A stretch of DNA of 52,842 bases from CAYVMD01 sp964452465 (GTDB taxonomy: Bacteria; Armatimonadota; JACIXR01): the NCBI GenBank assembly GCA_964452465.1, contig CAYVMD010000012.1:1-52842 (forward strand), in the 5' to 3' direction. Positions 25,302-33,405 of the stretch are shown here, piece by piece. A program made the position numbers and the translations under genes. The notes under the pieces were generated by a model, which saw only the letters and a list, made by a program, of their open reading frames with translations, made no database searches and was not told the origin of the DNA. Position 1 is the first letter of the stretch. The number at the start of each line of letters is the position of its first letter.

Positions 25302-26150
25302 ATGCCCTGGTTTAGAGGCAACCTCCACACGCATACAACCTTATCCGATGGAAGGAAAACCCCAGAGGAGGTAGCGGAATGGTATAGGTCTGCGGGATAT
25401 CATTTCATCTTCATAACCGATCATGGCAAGGTTACAGATTTTTCCCATCTATGTAGAGAGGATTTCCTCGTGCTCAGGGGAGGGGAATTCGCGGTGGGAA
25501 AAGCGGAGACAGGGGAACCCTTCCACCTCGTTGGCTTGGATCTACCCCCCGGCTTCCAATTATCCCGCACTCCCGATGTGCAAGAAGCGATAAATCAGAT
25601 AAGGGAGGCGGGGGGAGAGGTGATAATCGCCCACCCCTACTGGTCCGGGCTTTCTTGGCGGGATATCTACCCCTTGGAAGGAATATTGGGAATAGAGATA
25701 TTCAATAATGGAGTGGAAATAGAGGTAGGTAAGGGGCATTGCCTGGTTCATTGGGATGACCTTTTGGAAAGGGGCAAGAGATTGTATGGATTCGCGGTTG
25801 ACGATGCCCATTTTGCCATAGAGGATGCGGGGGGAGGCTGGATAGAGGTGGAAGCGGAAGAACTCACCAGGGAAGCGATCATGGAAGGGATAAGGAAGGG
25901 GAATTTTTATTCCAGCCAAGGACCGAGAATCTTCTCCTTCCTTGAGGAGGGATCGCTAGTTAGGGCAGAAACAAGCCCCACAGTTTCCATCTGCTTCCTT
26001 TCCCATGTACATTTGGGCAGATGCTACTACTCAGCGAGCGAGCCCCTGAGGAGCGCTCGGCTGGAGGTCACGAAGAGGCATCTTTTCGTGAGGGTAGAAT
26101 GCAGGGACGAAAATTCCAAACGGGCTTGGTCTAATCCCTACTATCTTTAA
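25302..26150 (+). CDS. PHP-domain metal-dependent phosphoesterase-like protein
   Basis: A 282-residue protein with the PHP metal-binding signatures: NLHTHTTLSDGR (H9, H11, D16), ITDHGK (D40, H41), a central IAHPYW histidine and a C-terminal AVDDAHF. It matches the CehA/TrpH-like branch of PHP proteins, which hydrolyse nucleotide or small phosphodiester substrates; the exact substrate is unknown. No signal peptide, so it is cytoplasmic. An AGGTGAG ribosome site precedes the ATG. Its 3' end runs straight into the nusA promoter. Confidence 0.85.
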   Translation: MPWFRGNLHTHTTLSDGRKTPEEVAEWYRSAGYHFIFITDHGKVTDFSHLCREDFLVLRGGEFAVGKAETGEPFHLVGLDLPPGFQLSRTPDVQEAINQIREAGGEVIIAHPYWSGLSWRDIYPLEGILGIEIFNNGVEIEVGKGHCLVHWDDLLERGKRLYGFAVDDAHFAIEDAGGGWIEVEAEELTREAIMEGIRKGNFYSSQGPRIFSFLEEGSLVRAETSPTVSICFLSHVHLGRCYYSASEPLRSARLEVTKRHLFVRVECRDENSKRAWSNPYYL

Positions 26151-26154
26151 TTTA

Positions 26155-26184
26155 TTTGCATCGTCATCCCAGAAGTGTTATAAT
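26155..26184 (+). promoter_or_regulatory. nusA operon promoter
   Basis: TTTGCA (26155-26160), 18-base spacer, perfect TATAAT (26179-26184). Transcription is predicted to start near 26191, about 64 bases before nusA, with the leader hairpin directly after. Confidence 0.65.
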
Positions 26185-26197
26185 TGTAATAGCGGAG

Positions 26198-26221
26198 AAG
26201 TGGGCATCTTTCTGCCCACTT
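26198..26221 (+). terminator. terminator-like hairpin in the nusA leader
   Basis: A perfect 9-bp stem, AAGTGGGCA / TGCCCACTT (26198-26206 and 26213-26221), with the six-base loop TCTTTC. It is followed by TTCTGTTGT. It lies between the promoter and nusA, so if it acts it would attenuate the operon's own transcript; NusA autoregulation is a natural hypothesis. Similar G/C hairpins precede the rimP-nusA operon in many bacteria. Confidence 0.65.
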
Positions 26222-26254
26222 TTCTGTTGTATCTATAAAGTAAAGTGCCGAACT

Positions 26255-27343
26255 ATGCGAGCAGAGGATTTGTTCAGGATTATAAGAGAGTTAGAGAAGG
26301 AGCGGAACCTCCCAAGGGAGGCTCTGTTAAATATCATTAAGCAGGCTATCGCAAAGGCATATCAGAAGCATACGGGGAGGGAAGAAAATTTAAGGATCGA
26401 TATAGATTTTGAAGGTAGAAATGTAGGGATTTATGTGAACAAAATAGTGGTGGAGAGGGTTAAAAACCCCGCCTTAGAGATTTCCCTCCAGGAGGCAAAG
26501 GCGTTTAAAACGGATGCCAAGGTGGGAGAGGTCATAGAGATAGAGGTTACCCCTTTTGATTTCGGGAGGATAGCGGCGCAGACCGCTAAGCAAGTACTCC
26601 TTCAGAAGATACGGGAAGTGGAAACCCAACTTATAAGGGAGGAATTCGCCCACTACGCAGGAAAGGTCACAACGGGCATTGTCCTGAGAAAGGAAGGGAA
26701 AGTTGTCTATCTCAAGGTGGGAAGGGCTGAAGCAATCCTGCCCCACAGCGAACAGGTGGCGAGGGAGCATTATCATCCCGATGAGCGCTTAAAGGTTTAT
26801 GTTTTAAAGTTGGAGGAAATGGGCAGGGGGCCCCAGGTAATCGTTTCTCGCACGCATCCAGGTCTCGTGAAAGGGCTTTTTGAATTAGAGGTCCCAGAGA
26901 TTTCCGAGGGAATAATAGAGATAAAGGGCATAGCACGGGAGCCGGGCGTCCGGACCAAGTTGGCGTTGGCCACCAAGGATCCTCGTGTAGATCCCATCGG
27001 GGCATGTGTAGGACCCCGAGGGGCAAGGGTCCAAGCGGTGGTAAACGAGTTGAGGGGGGAGAAGATAGACCTTGTTAGGTGGAGCCCCGATACACGGGAA
27101 TATATCGCCAATGCGTTAAGCCCCGCTAAGGTAGAGGAGATATTCCTCAACGAGGAGGAAAGGCACGCTATTGTTATAGTTCCCGAGGAGCAGCTGTCAT
27201 TGGCGATAGGGAAGGAAGGCTTGAATGTTCGTTTGGCGGCTAAGTTAGTAGGGTGGCGGGTGGATATAAAGACGAGGAAGGAAGTCATGGTGGAAATGGG
27301 AAGCGAAAGGACGAATATGAAGGGAAGTGTATCCTCCCCATGA
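26255..27343 (+). CDS. nusA: transcription termination/antitermination factor NusA
   Basis: A 362-residue NusA: N-terminal polymerase-binding domain (1-130), S1 domain (135-200, ATGIVLRKEGK-like region) and two KH domains (about 205-345, with PIGACVGPRGARV and AIGKEGLNVRLA). It has no C-terminal acidic repeats, as in Gram-positive and Thermotoga NusA. The start at 26255 (MRAEDLF) replaces a longer open frame from 26156 that would cross the promoter and hairpin. The stop overlaps ylxR (ATGA). First gene of nusA-ylxR-infB-ylxP-rbfA-nrnA-truB-ribF; rimP, normally upstream, is absent. Confidence 0.96.
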   Translation: MRAEDLFRIIRELEKERNLPREALLNIIKQAIAKAYQKHTGREENLRIDIDFEGRNVGIYVNKIVVERVKNPALEISLQEAKAFKTDAKVGEVIEIEVTPFDFGRIAAQTAKQVLLQKIREVETQLIREEFAHYAGKVTTGIVLRKEGKVVYLKVGRAEAILPHSEQVAREHYHPDERLKVYVLKLEEMGRGPQVIVSRTHPGLVKGLFELEVPEISEGIIEIKGIAREPGVRTKLALATKDPRVDPIGACVGPRGARVQAVVNELRGEKIDLVRWSPDTREYIANALSPAKVEEIFLNEEERHAIVIVPEEQLSLAIGKEGLNVRLAAKLVGWRVDIKTRKEVMVEMGSERTNMKGSVSSP

Positions 27344-27609
27344 AATTCCTAAGGAAGTGTTTGGGATGTGGGAAAACCCTTCCGAAGGAATCTTTGCTTC
27401 GTTTCGCTAAGACTAAGGAAGGGCAAATAGAAGTGGGTTATAAACTGCAGGGAAGAGGTGCCTATGTCTGTCCCGATCCGAAGTGCATAGCAAAAGCTAT
27501 CAAACCCAAGAAGCTGAAATGGGCGCTGAGGATACAAGGCACAATGGAACCTTCCATACTTGATGAATTGAGGAAGAAACTCGAGGTGATGGCTCAGTGC
27601 CGAAGTTGA
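27340..27609 (+). CDS. ylxR: YlxR-family RNA-binding protein (DUF448)
   Basis: An 89-residue basic protein starting MKFLRKCLGCGKTLPKESL, with the family's RKC-GC and LLRF motifs and GRGAYVCPDPKCI in the middle. YlxR proteins are encoded between nusA and infB in most bacteria and bind RNA; in some species they influence RNase P or transcription. The ATG overlaps the nusA stop, and the 3' end overlaps infB by 13 bases. Confidence 0.92.
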   Translation: MKFLRKCLGCGKTLPKESLLRFAKTKEGQIEVGYKLQGRGAYVCPDPKCIAKAIKPKKLKWALRIQGTMEPSILDELRKKLEVMAQCRS

Positions 27610-29465
27610 AGGTAACCGATATAGCGAAAGGCTTACAAATAGACGAAGAAACAGTGATTTGGGCAGCCAAGGAATTGGGGTTGCCCACCGATTACCTTGA
27701 AGAAGACGAGGTGGAACTCCTCCAAGAATTCATAAAGGAAAGGACGATTAAACTCCCCCCCTCCTTCACGGTCAAGGAATTCACCAACCTGCTTTCCATT
27801 CCTCCCACCGAGTTGATAGGAGTCTTCCTTAAGGAAGGCATACCTCTGAATATAGATCAACAAATGGACATCGAGTTCGCTCGCAGGATAGCACGGGAGA
27901 GGGGTTTTATATTGGTGGTGGAAGAGGAAAAAGTAGAGGCCAAGAAGGAGGAATTTCCTCCTCGTCCACCGGTTGTAACGGTATTGGGGCATGTGGACCA
28001 TGGTAAGACCACTCTTTTGGATGCCATAAGGGAGACGAGCGTAGCTGCTTCCGAGGTGGGAGGCATAACCCAAAAGATAGGTGCCTACCAAGTAGAGATA
28101 CAGGGAAAGAAGATAACATTCATAGATACGCCGGGGCACGAAGCCTTCACAGCGATGAGAGCACGGGGTGCTCAGGTCACCGATATCGCCGTGCTCGTTA
28201 TAGCGGCGGACGACGGCGTCATGCCCCAAACTATCGAGGCAATAAATCATGCCAAAGCAGCGAATGTTCCCATCATAGTAGCGATAAATAAGATAGATAA
28301 GCCCGAAGCAAATGTAGATATGGTGAAGAGGCAAGCAGCAGAGTTGGGGTTAGTGTCCGAGGAGTGGGGAGGCGACACGATTTTCGTCCCCATCTCCGCC
28401 TTGAGGAAACAGGGATTGGAGGATCTCCTGGAAATGATCCTTTTGGTGGCAGAGTTAAGGGACCTCCGAGCCACTCCCCGGGGAAAGGCAAAAGGAACGG
28501 TGATAGAATCGCGCCTCGATCCCGCGAGAGGACCGATGGCAACGGTAATCGTGCAAAGTGGGACCCTGAGAGTGGGAGATCCCATAGTCGCGGGGACTAC
28601 CTACGGAAGAGTGAGGGCAATGCTGGATGAATGGGGGAGACAATTAAAGGAAGCCGGACCTTCAACTCCTGCAGAGATCATGGGTCTAAACGATGTGCCG
28701 GAAGCAGGGGACAAATTCGAGGTGGCCAATTCGGAGAAAGAGGCAAGAGAAATTGCGGAGAGAAAGAAGGAGGAAAAGGAAAGCGCCGTTTCTGAAGGGA
28801 GGAGACCTATAGACCTGCTTAGTTTCTACGAGAGCATGCAGGAGGCAGAAACGAAGGAGTTAAGGCTTGTTCTCAAGGCAGGCTCACAGGGAGCATTAGA
28901 AGCGGTAAAGCAAGCTCTTGAATCCATAAAGCACGAGGAAGTAGCAATTAATATAATCCACAGCGGGGTAGGCAACATTTCCGAAAACGATATTTTGTTA
29001 GCTTCCGTTGCCAATGCAATAGTCCTTGGCTTCGCCAATAAACTGGAGCCCAAGGCTAAACAGAGAAAGGAAAGGGAAAGGGTGGATGTTAGGGTATATA
29101 AGGTAATATACGATCTCATCGATGATGTGAGAGCAGCAATCCAAGGTTTGTTGCCTCCCATAGAGCAAGAGGTAAGCGTTGGGAAGGCAGAAGTAAGAGC
29201 TACCTTCTCCCTCCCAGATGGGAGAGTAGCAGCAGGATGCTATGTAAGGGAAGGAAGGTTGATAAGAGGGGAGAATATAAGGGTTTGGAGGGGGGAGGCG
29301 GTTTTGTTTGAGGGAACGCTCACCTCCCTAAGGAGGTTTAAAAACGATGTGCGGGAGGTGGCAGAGGGATTTGAATGCGGAGTGGTGCTGGATGGCTTCA
29401 ATGATTATCAGGAAGGGGACATCATAGAGTGCTTCGTCATCGAGAGGATCACCCAGCCCCTTTGA
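27597..29465 (+). CDS. infB: translation initiation factor IF-2
   Basis: A 622-residue IF-2, short compared with the 700-900 residues usual in model bacteria because the N-terminal extension is reduced to one or two IF2_N motifs (1-115). The GTPase has G1 GHVDHGKTT, G3 DTPGHEAF and G4 NKIDKP, followed by domains II-IV ending in the initiator-tRNA-binding C2 domain. The start is GTG at 27597, with AGGTGAT seven bases upstream inside ylxR. Compact IF-2 is common in thermophiles. Confidence 0.96.
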   Translation: MPKLKVTDIAKGLQIDEETVIWAAKELGLPTDYLEEDEVELLQEFIKERTIKLPPSFTVKEFTNLLSIPPTELIGVFLKEGIPLNIDQQMDIEFARRIARERGFILVVEEEKVEAKKEEFPPRPPVVTVLGHVDHGKTTLLDAIRETSVAASEVGGITQKIGAYQVEIQGKKITFIDTPGHEAFTAMRARGAQVTDIAVLVIAADDGVMPQTIEAINHAKAANVPIIVAINKIDKPEANVDMVKRQAAELGLVSEEWGGDTIFVPISALRKQGLEDLLEMILLVAELRDLRATPRGKAKGTVIESRLDPARGPMATVIVQSGTLRVGDPIVAGTTYGRVRAMLDEWGRQLKEAGPSTPAEIMGLNDVPEAGDKFEVANSEKEAREIAERKKEEKESAVSEGRRPIDLLSFYESMQEAETKELRLVLKAGSQGALEAVKQALESIKHEEVAINIIHSGVGNISENDILLASVANAIVLGFANKLEPKAKQRKERERVDVRVYKVIYDLIDDVRAAIQGLLPPIEQEVSVGKAEVRATFSLPDGRVAAGCYVREGRLIRGENIRVWRGEAVLFEGTLTSLRRFKNDVREVAEGFECGVVLDGFNDYQEGDIIECFVIERITQPL

Positions 29466-29666
29466 GCGTTTCCTTCGTCTTTCCTTAAAATAAAATCTCT
29501 TCGAAATAGGATTAGGATCTTCCCCTCTCGGCTTCACTTTATCACGCATAGATCTTCTCCTATCTTGGAGGACATTTCGGTAGATTTTTGAGGAAGCGCG
29601 TCCTTTTGACTTTTCCTCTTTAAAGAGATAAAATCTATATCTATAAAGCGCTAGGGAATCTAAGAG
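29466..29666. other. 201-base intergenic region with internal promoter
   Basis: The only sizeable break within the nusA-ribF operon. AT-rich, no open frame with coding character. It carries the promoter at 29606-29634 but no clear terminator for infB. Confidence 0.7.
29606..29634 (+). promoter_or_regulatory. internal promoter before ylxP-rbfA
   Basis: TTGACT (29606-29611), exactly 17 bases, TAAAAT (29629-29634). Predicted start near 29641, about 25 bases before the ylxP ATG. It would allow rbfA-nrnA-truB-ribF to be expressed independently of nusA-infB. Confidence 0.65.
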
Positions 29667-29945
29667 ATGACGATTGGATACTTGAGAGTAGAGTTGTTCG
29701 TGAGCGATGCCAACAGTTTGAAGGATAAAAGAGGGGTTGTAAAGAGTCTGTTGGATAGTATACGTAGACGCTTCAATGTTTCCGCCATAGAAGAAAGCAA
29801 TGATAAATGGCAACAGGCTACAATTTGTATAGCCTGTGTTGCCCTTAATAAGGCAGAATGCAATTGCACCTTGGATAAGCTCCTGAAGTTCATAAATGGG
29901 AATCCCCGGGTCAGAGTATTAGAATATTCCTTAGAGTTATTTTAA
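29667..29945 (+). CDS. ylxP: YlxP-like protein (DUF503)
   Basis: A 92-residue DUF503 protein: MTIGYLRVELFVSDANSLKDKRGVVKS is the family's hallmark start, with RRFNVSAIEE following. Function unknown. It is almost always encoded between infB and rbfA, implying a ribosome-linked role. The length is normal. The upstream ribosome site is weak. rbfA follows 14 bases later with AGGAGG. Confidence 0.92.
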   Translation: MTIGYLRVELFVSDANSLKDKRGVVKSLLDSIRRRFNVSAIEESNDKWQQATICIACVALNKAECNCTLDKLLKFINGNPRVRVLEYSLELF

Positions 29946-29959
29946 GGAGGATATCAAGA

Positions 29960-30340
29960 ATGAAACCGCTTAGACTTATCCGCTTGAGGGAGTTATTCAT
30001 TCAGGAATTGAGCGATATCATCCACAACAAGGTCAGGGATCCCCGCTTGGGCTTCGTCACGGTAACGGATGTGGACATTTCTGTGGATTTAGCTCACGCC
30101 AAGGTATTCGTAAGCGTGTTAGAAGGAGGAGAGGTTCCTCAGAAAACACTGGAGGGTTTACAAAGCGCCTCTCGCTTCATAAGGGGAGAACTGATGAAAC
30201 GCATAAAGACCCTCCGAACCTTTCCCGACCTTACCTTCCACCTGGATGATTCCTTGAGGAGAGGAGCAAAAGTAATAGAGATATTAAATAAGATTCAGCA
30301 GGATGAGGAACCTGAGGAAAGCGATAAGGACAATCCTTAG
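29960..30340 (+). CDS. rbfA: ribosome-binding factor A
   Basis: A 126-residue KH-like protein that assists 30S maturation and 16S 5'-end processing. IIHNKVRDPRLGFVTVTDVDIS and DLAHAKVFVSVL are characteristic, as is LRTFPDLTFHLDDSLRRG near the C-terminus. AGGAGG precedes the ATG. The last 38 bases overlap nrnA in another frame. Confidence 0.95.
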   Translation: MKPLRLIRLRELFIQELSDIIHNKVRDPRLGFVTVTDVDISVDLAHAKVFVSVLEGGEVPQKTLEGLQSASRFIRGELMKRIKTLRTFPDLTFHLDDSLRRGAKVIEILNKIQQDEEPEESDKDNP

Positions 30341-31256
30341 CGCCTCCAGCATCTGCGTCGCTTCCCACGAGAATCCCGATGGCGATTCCATAGCCAGTAT
30401 AGTAGCGATGGGGAGAGCGCTTTTGAAAATGGGGAAAAAAGTTTTCCTTCTCAGCCCTAATGGTCTTCCCAAATCGTATTCCTTCCTCGCCAACGGCTTA
30501 AACATCTCCTCCATGCCTCCTGAGGAGGTAGTGGACCTGCTTATACTTTTGGATGCGGAGTCGGAAAGCAGATTGGGAAAGGCGAGAGGGATAAAAACCA
30601 ATCAAATCCTCATCATAGATCACCATCCTCCCTCCTTGAATAGCCCCCGCGTTCTCAGGGTTACCGATATAGAAGCGTCCGCTACCACAGAGGTTTTGTG
30701 GGAAGTGCTCAAGAAACTGCCGGTGGAATTGGATCTTCAGATCCTGGAGGCTCTCCTCCTGGGGATAGTCGCCGATACGGGAGGGTTTAGATTTCCCAAT
30801 ACCACCCCGAAGGCATTGAGGGTTACCGCCCACCTCCTGGAAAGGGGGGCGAGGTTGGATTACCTTTACCAAAGGCTATATGAGAACAGGACGGAAGGCT
30901 ATCTGAAATTGGTGGGGAAAGTTCTCCTCAGAACGAAGAGGTATTGTAAGGGGAAGATCGTCCTATCCTTTATATTCTTAAAGGATTTAGAAAGATATGG
31001 CTTAGAAGACAAGGAGCTGGAGGGAGTCGTGGATAATTTACGAATGTTAGAGGGATGGGAAACGATAGTTTTGCTCAGGGAGATGGCAAAGGGGACAAAG
31101 GCAAGCATACGTTCTCGCAAGTTGGATGCGAATAAATTTGCTTCCCTTTTTGGGGGAGGGGGACATAGGGAAGCAGCAGGTTGTGTTCTTCCTCTTCCTC
31201 TAAGGCAAGCCCGAGATATACTGTTGGAGGAGTTAAAGCAATGGATGGAGTGCTGA
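30303..31256 (+). CDS. nrnA: DHH-family phosphoesterase (NrnA-like oligoribonuclease/pAp phosphatase)
   Basis: A 317-residue DHH/DHHA1 protein that degrades very short RNAs and/or pAp. Metal residues: H22, D26 and D28 in SHENPDGDS, LLDAES, IDHHPPS near 100, and VADTGGF near 160. The DHHA1 RNA-binding motif GGGGHREAAG is near 285. The ATG at 30303 lies inside rbfA, and the gene overlaps truB by 16 bases. This position between rbfA and truB is standard. Confidence 0.93.
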   Translation: MRNLRKAIRTILSASSICVASHENPDGDSIASIVAMGRALLKMGKKVFLLSPNGLPKSYSFLANGLNISSMPPEEVVDLLILLDAESESRLGKARGIKTNQILIIDHHPPSLNSPRVLRVTDIEASATTEVLWEVLKKLPVELDLQILEALLLGIVADTGGFRFPNTTPKALRVTAHLLERGARLDYLYQRLYENRTEGYLKLVGKVLLRTKRYCKGKIVLSFIFLKDLERYGLEDKELEGVVDNLRMLEGWETIVLLREMAKGTKASIRSRKLDANKFASLFGGGGHREAAGCVLPLPLRQARDILLEELKQWMEC

Positions 31257-32137
31257 ATATTAACAAACCCAAAGGACCTACTTCCCATGATATAGTAGAA
31301 ATGGCAAGAAAGTGCCTGGGAATCAGGAAAATTGGACATGCGGGAACACTCGATCCCCTGGCAGAGGGAGTATTGCTCCTTTGCGTGGGAAAAGCGACGA
31401 GGATAAGCGAGTATCTCATGGAGTTGCCGAAGGAATACATAGCGGAGATAACCTTCGGGGTAACTACCACCACTTACGATGCGGAAGGAGAGATCACCTC
31501 GCGAAGCGATATTACCGTAACCCAGGAAGAGATTAAGAAGGTTCTGGATAAATTTGTTGGGGAGATAGAACAGGTCCCTCCTCCTGCATCTGCGATTCAC
31601 CATAAGGGCAAAAGGTTGTATGAGTTGGCGAGGAAAGGCGAGAGTATAGAGCTGAAACCGAGGAAGGTTTATGTTTACAAGATGGAACTACTTAACTTTA
31701 TCCCTGAGGGACAAATAGGTATGTTTAGGATAGTTTGTTCGAAAGGGACTTATATCAGGGCTATTGCAAGGGATTTGGGACAAATCCTTCAGTGCGGGGC
31801 TTATCTATCCAACCTGCTCCGAACCCGGGTGGGTTCTTTCTCCGTTAGGGATGCTATCCCTGCTTCCGAATTAAAGCGGGAAAACAGGGAGAGAATCCTG
31901 GCTGACCTCATGCCCATGGGAATGGCATTGACGCACCTTCCCTTGTTACAAGTAGATGCTGAGAAAGCAAGAAAGATATCTCATGGTAACTCGCTCCCTT
32001 TGCCGGGTAAAATGTTTTCCTTAGGCGATAAGGTAAAGATTACTGATGAGAAGGGAAACCTAATTTCCATAGGCAAGGTGGTCATTAATAAAGGTAAGGT
32101 ATTCCTCCAACCGGAAAAGGTCTTGAGGGATGGTTAA
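31241..32137 (+). CDS. truB: tRNA pseudouridine(55) synthase
   Basis: A 298-residue enzyme forming pseudouridine 55 in the T-loop of tRNA. The start at 31241 (MDGVLNINKPKGPTS) has GGAGG upstream; a longer frame from 31181 lies inside nrnA and is not TruB-like. Catalytic D38 is in HAGTLDPLA. KGTYIRAIARDLG and a C-terminal PUA-like region (about 225-298) are present. Overlaps nrnA (16 bases) and ribF (8 bases). Confidence 0.95.
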   Translation: MDGVLNINKPKGPTSHDIVEMARKCLGIRKIGHAGTLDPLAEGVLLLCVGKATRISEYLMELPKEYIAEITFGVTTTTYDAEGEITSRSDITVTQEEIKKVLDKFVGEIEQVPPPASAIHHKGKRLYELARKGESIELKPRKVYVYKMELLNFIPEGQIGMFRIVCSKGTYIRAIARDLGQILQCGAYLSNLLRTRVGSFSVRDAIPASELKRENRERILADLMPMGMALTHLPLLQVDAEKARKISHGNSLPLPGKMFSLGDKVKITDEKGNLISIGKVVINKGKVFLQPEKVLRDG

Positions 32138-33047
32138 GAGGACCATCGTTCCGGGCGCATTCGATGGAGTGCATAGGGGGCATAGGTTTCTCATTTCTAA
32201 GGCGAGGGAATTCGCAGGTGGCACTAAGGTATGTGTCCTAACCTTCGCTCCCCACCCTGCTTTACTTATAAACCCCCAAATAGGGAAATTCCTTTTGAGC
32301 ACGCCCGAAGAGAAAGAAAATCTTCTTCTTTCCGCGGGAGCGGAGGAAATCGTAGTTCTTCCCTTTGGGGAAGAACTACGCAATATATCGCCTCGGGAAT
32401 TCATAGAGAAGATCCTCCTCGGGGAATTGGGAGCAAAAAGAGTAGTGGTGGGAGAGGATTTCCGCTTTGGAAGAAACAAAAGGGGGAATGCCACATTACT
32501 CAAATCCATATGTGAGCGAAAAGGGGTTGAAGCGCTCGTCGTGCCCCCTTTTTGCTTCCAAGGGGAGGTGGTAAAAAGCGAAAAGATAAGAAAGCTTATA
32601 AGAAGGGGAACGGTTGGGAAAGCGAATACCTTGCTTGGCTATTTTTATTCGGTGAAGGGGAAGGTGACCTCAGGCGAGGGAATAGGGAGAAGCCTTGGCT
32701 ACCCCACGGCGAACCTGGAGATTCCTTCCTTAAAATTGCTCCCTTTGGAAGGGGTGTATGCGGTGAAGGTAAGGAGGGGAAAGGAAATGAGAGAGGGTAT
32801 ATGCTATGTGGGGAGAAGTCCTACACTATTGAGGGGAAGAGAAGTTACTTGCGAAGTCCACATATTCGACATGGAGGAGGATCTGGTGGGGAGCGAGTTA
32901 AGGGTCTTTTTCCTGGAGAGGTTAAGAGGAGAGAAGAAGTTCCCCTCGGTGGAAGCATTAAAGGAACAATTAGCAAGAGATGTAAGGCAGGCGAAACACA
33001 TCCTCTCCCAAATAGGTGAGGATGCAAATTGCTTTGTTCCTTTATAG
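32130..33047 (+). CDS. ribF: bifunctional riboflavin kinase/FAD synthetase
   Basis: A 305-residue protein making FMN and FAD. The N-terminal adenylyltransferase domain has GAFDGVHRGHRFLI (9-22) and VVGEDFRFGRNKRG near 113. The C-terminal kinase domain begins VKGKVTSGEGIGRSLGYPTANL. Codons for residues 74-84 form a perfect 13-bp hairpin, noted separately. It overlaps truB by 8 bases and ends the ribosome-maturation operon; rpsO/pnp, often next, are not here. Confidence 0.94.
   Translation: MVKRTIVPGAFDGVHRGHRFLISKAREFAGGTKVCVLTFAPHPALLINPQIGKFLLSTPEEKENLLLSAGAEEIVVLPFGEELRNISPREFIEKILLGELGAKRVVVGEDFRFGRNKRGNATLLKSICERKGVEALVVPPFCFQGEVVKSEKIRKLIRRGTVGKANTLLGYFYSVKGKVTSGEGIGRSLGYPTANLEIPSLKLLPLEGVYAVKVRRGKEMREGICYVGRSPTLLRGREVTCEVHIFDMEEDLVGSELRVFFLERLRGEKKFPSVEALKEQLARDVRQAKHILSQIGEDANCFVPL
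32351..32380. repeat. perfect 13-bp inverted repeat with 4-base loop inside ribF
   Basis: Arms 32351-32363 (CGTAGTTCTTCCC) and 32368-32380 are exact reverse complements around the loop TTTG. No U-tract follows, so it is not a standard terminator on the plus strand. It encodes ribF residues 74-84 (IVVLPFGEELR). Confidence 0.95.
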
Positions 33048-33064
33048 ATAGTAAAATTGATTTT

Positions 33065-33388
33065 ATGTATACCCAAGAGATAATAAGGGAGGAAAGCGTA
33101 GTTCATGTTTTCCACCTCTTAACTTTTTTGCTTCCCCTGGGGGGGATAATAGTGGGAGGGGCTATAGCAGGGAAGACGAAGCATTGGCGGCCTCTTCTCA
33201 TAGGAACATTAGTGGGCTTAATTGGTCCTATTAATCAACTGCTTTGGTTGTGGTATTGCAAGATCTTGGGGAGTTTTGGATTCGATAGCGTAGTGAGCCT
33301 CTTGGTGTCCTTCTTTTCCTTCGCTTTTGCAGGTGCTACCCTTGGCATTTTAATATCCCTTGTCTTCAGAAGGAAAATAAAAACATAA
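33065..33388 (+). CDS. small membrane protein of unknown function
   Basis: A 107-residue protein, not recognised. Starting at the ATG at 33065 (MYTQEIIREESVVHVFHLL), it has about three hydrophobic helices: roughly 17-35 (LLTFLLPLGGIIVGGAIAG), 42-60 (LLIGTLVGLIGPINQLLWL) and 75-101, ending in the basic tail RRKIKT. An upstream ATG at 33029 would overlap ribF. No clear ribosome site. Co-directional with ribF and ilvC, 17 bases from each. The glycine-rich helices suggest a packed bundle; no function assigned. Confidence 0.6.
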   Translation: MYTQEIIREESVVHVFHLLTFLLPLGGIIVGGAIAGKTKHWRPLLIGTLVGLIGPINQLLWLWYCKILGSFGFDSVVSLLVSFFSFAFAGATLGILISLVFRRKIKT

Positions 33389-33405
33389 AAGGAGGTAGAG
33401 CAAAG

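Noticed and set aside
26156..26254. N-terminal extension of nusA
   Set aside because: It would be translated through the promoter and leader hairpin; NusA homology starts at MRAEDLF.
29328..29813. 161-residue antisense open frame across the infB-ylxP junction
   Set aside because: It crosses two well-supported genes and a promoter and has no recognisable protein features.
31181..31240. truB start at 31181
   Set aside because: Lies inside nrnA and encodes a serine-rich stretch unlike TruB; the GGAGG site fits 31241.
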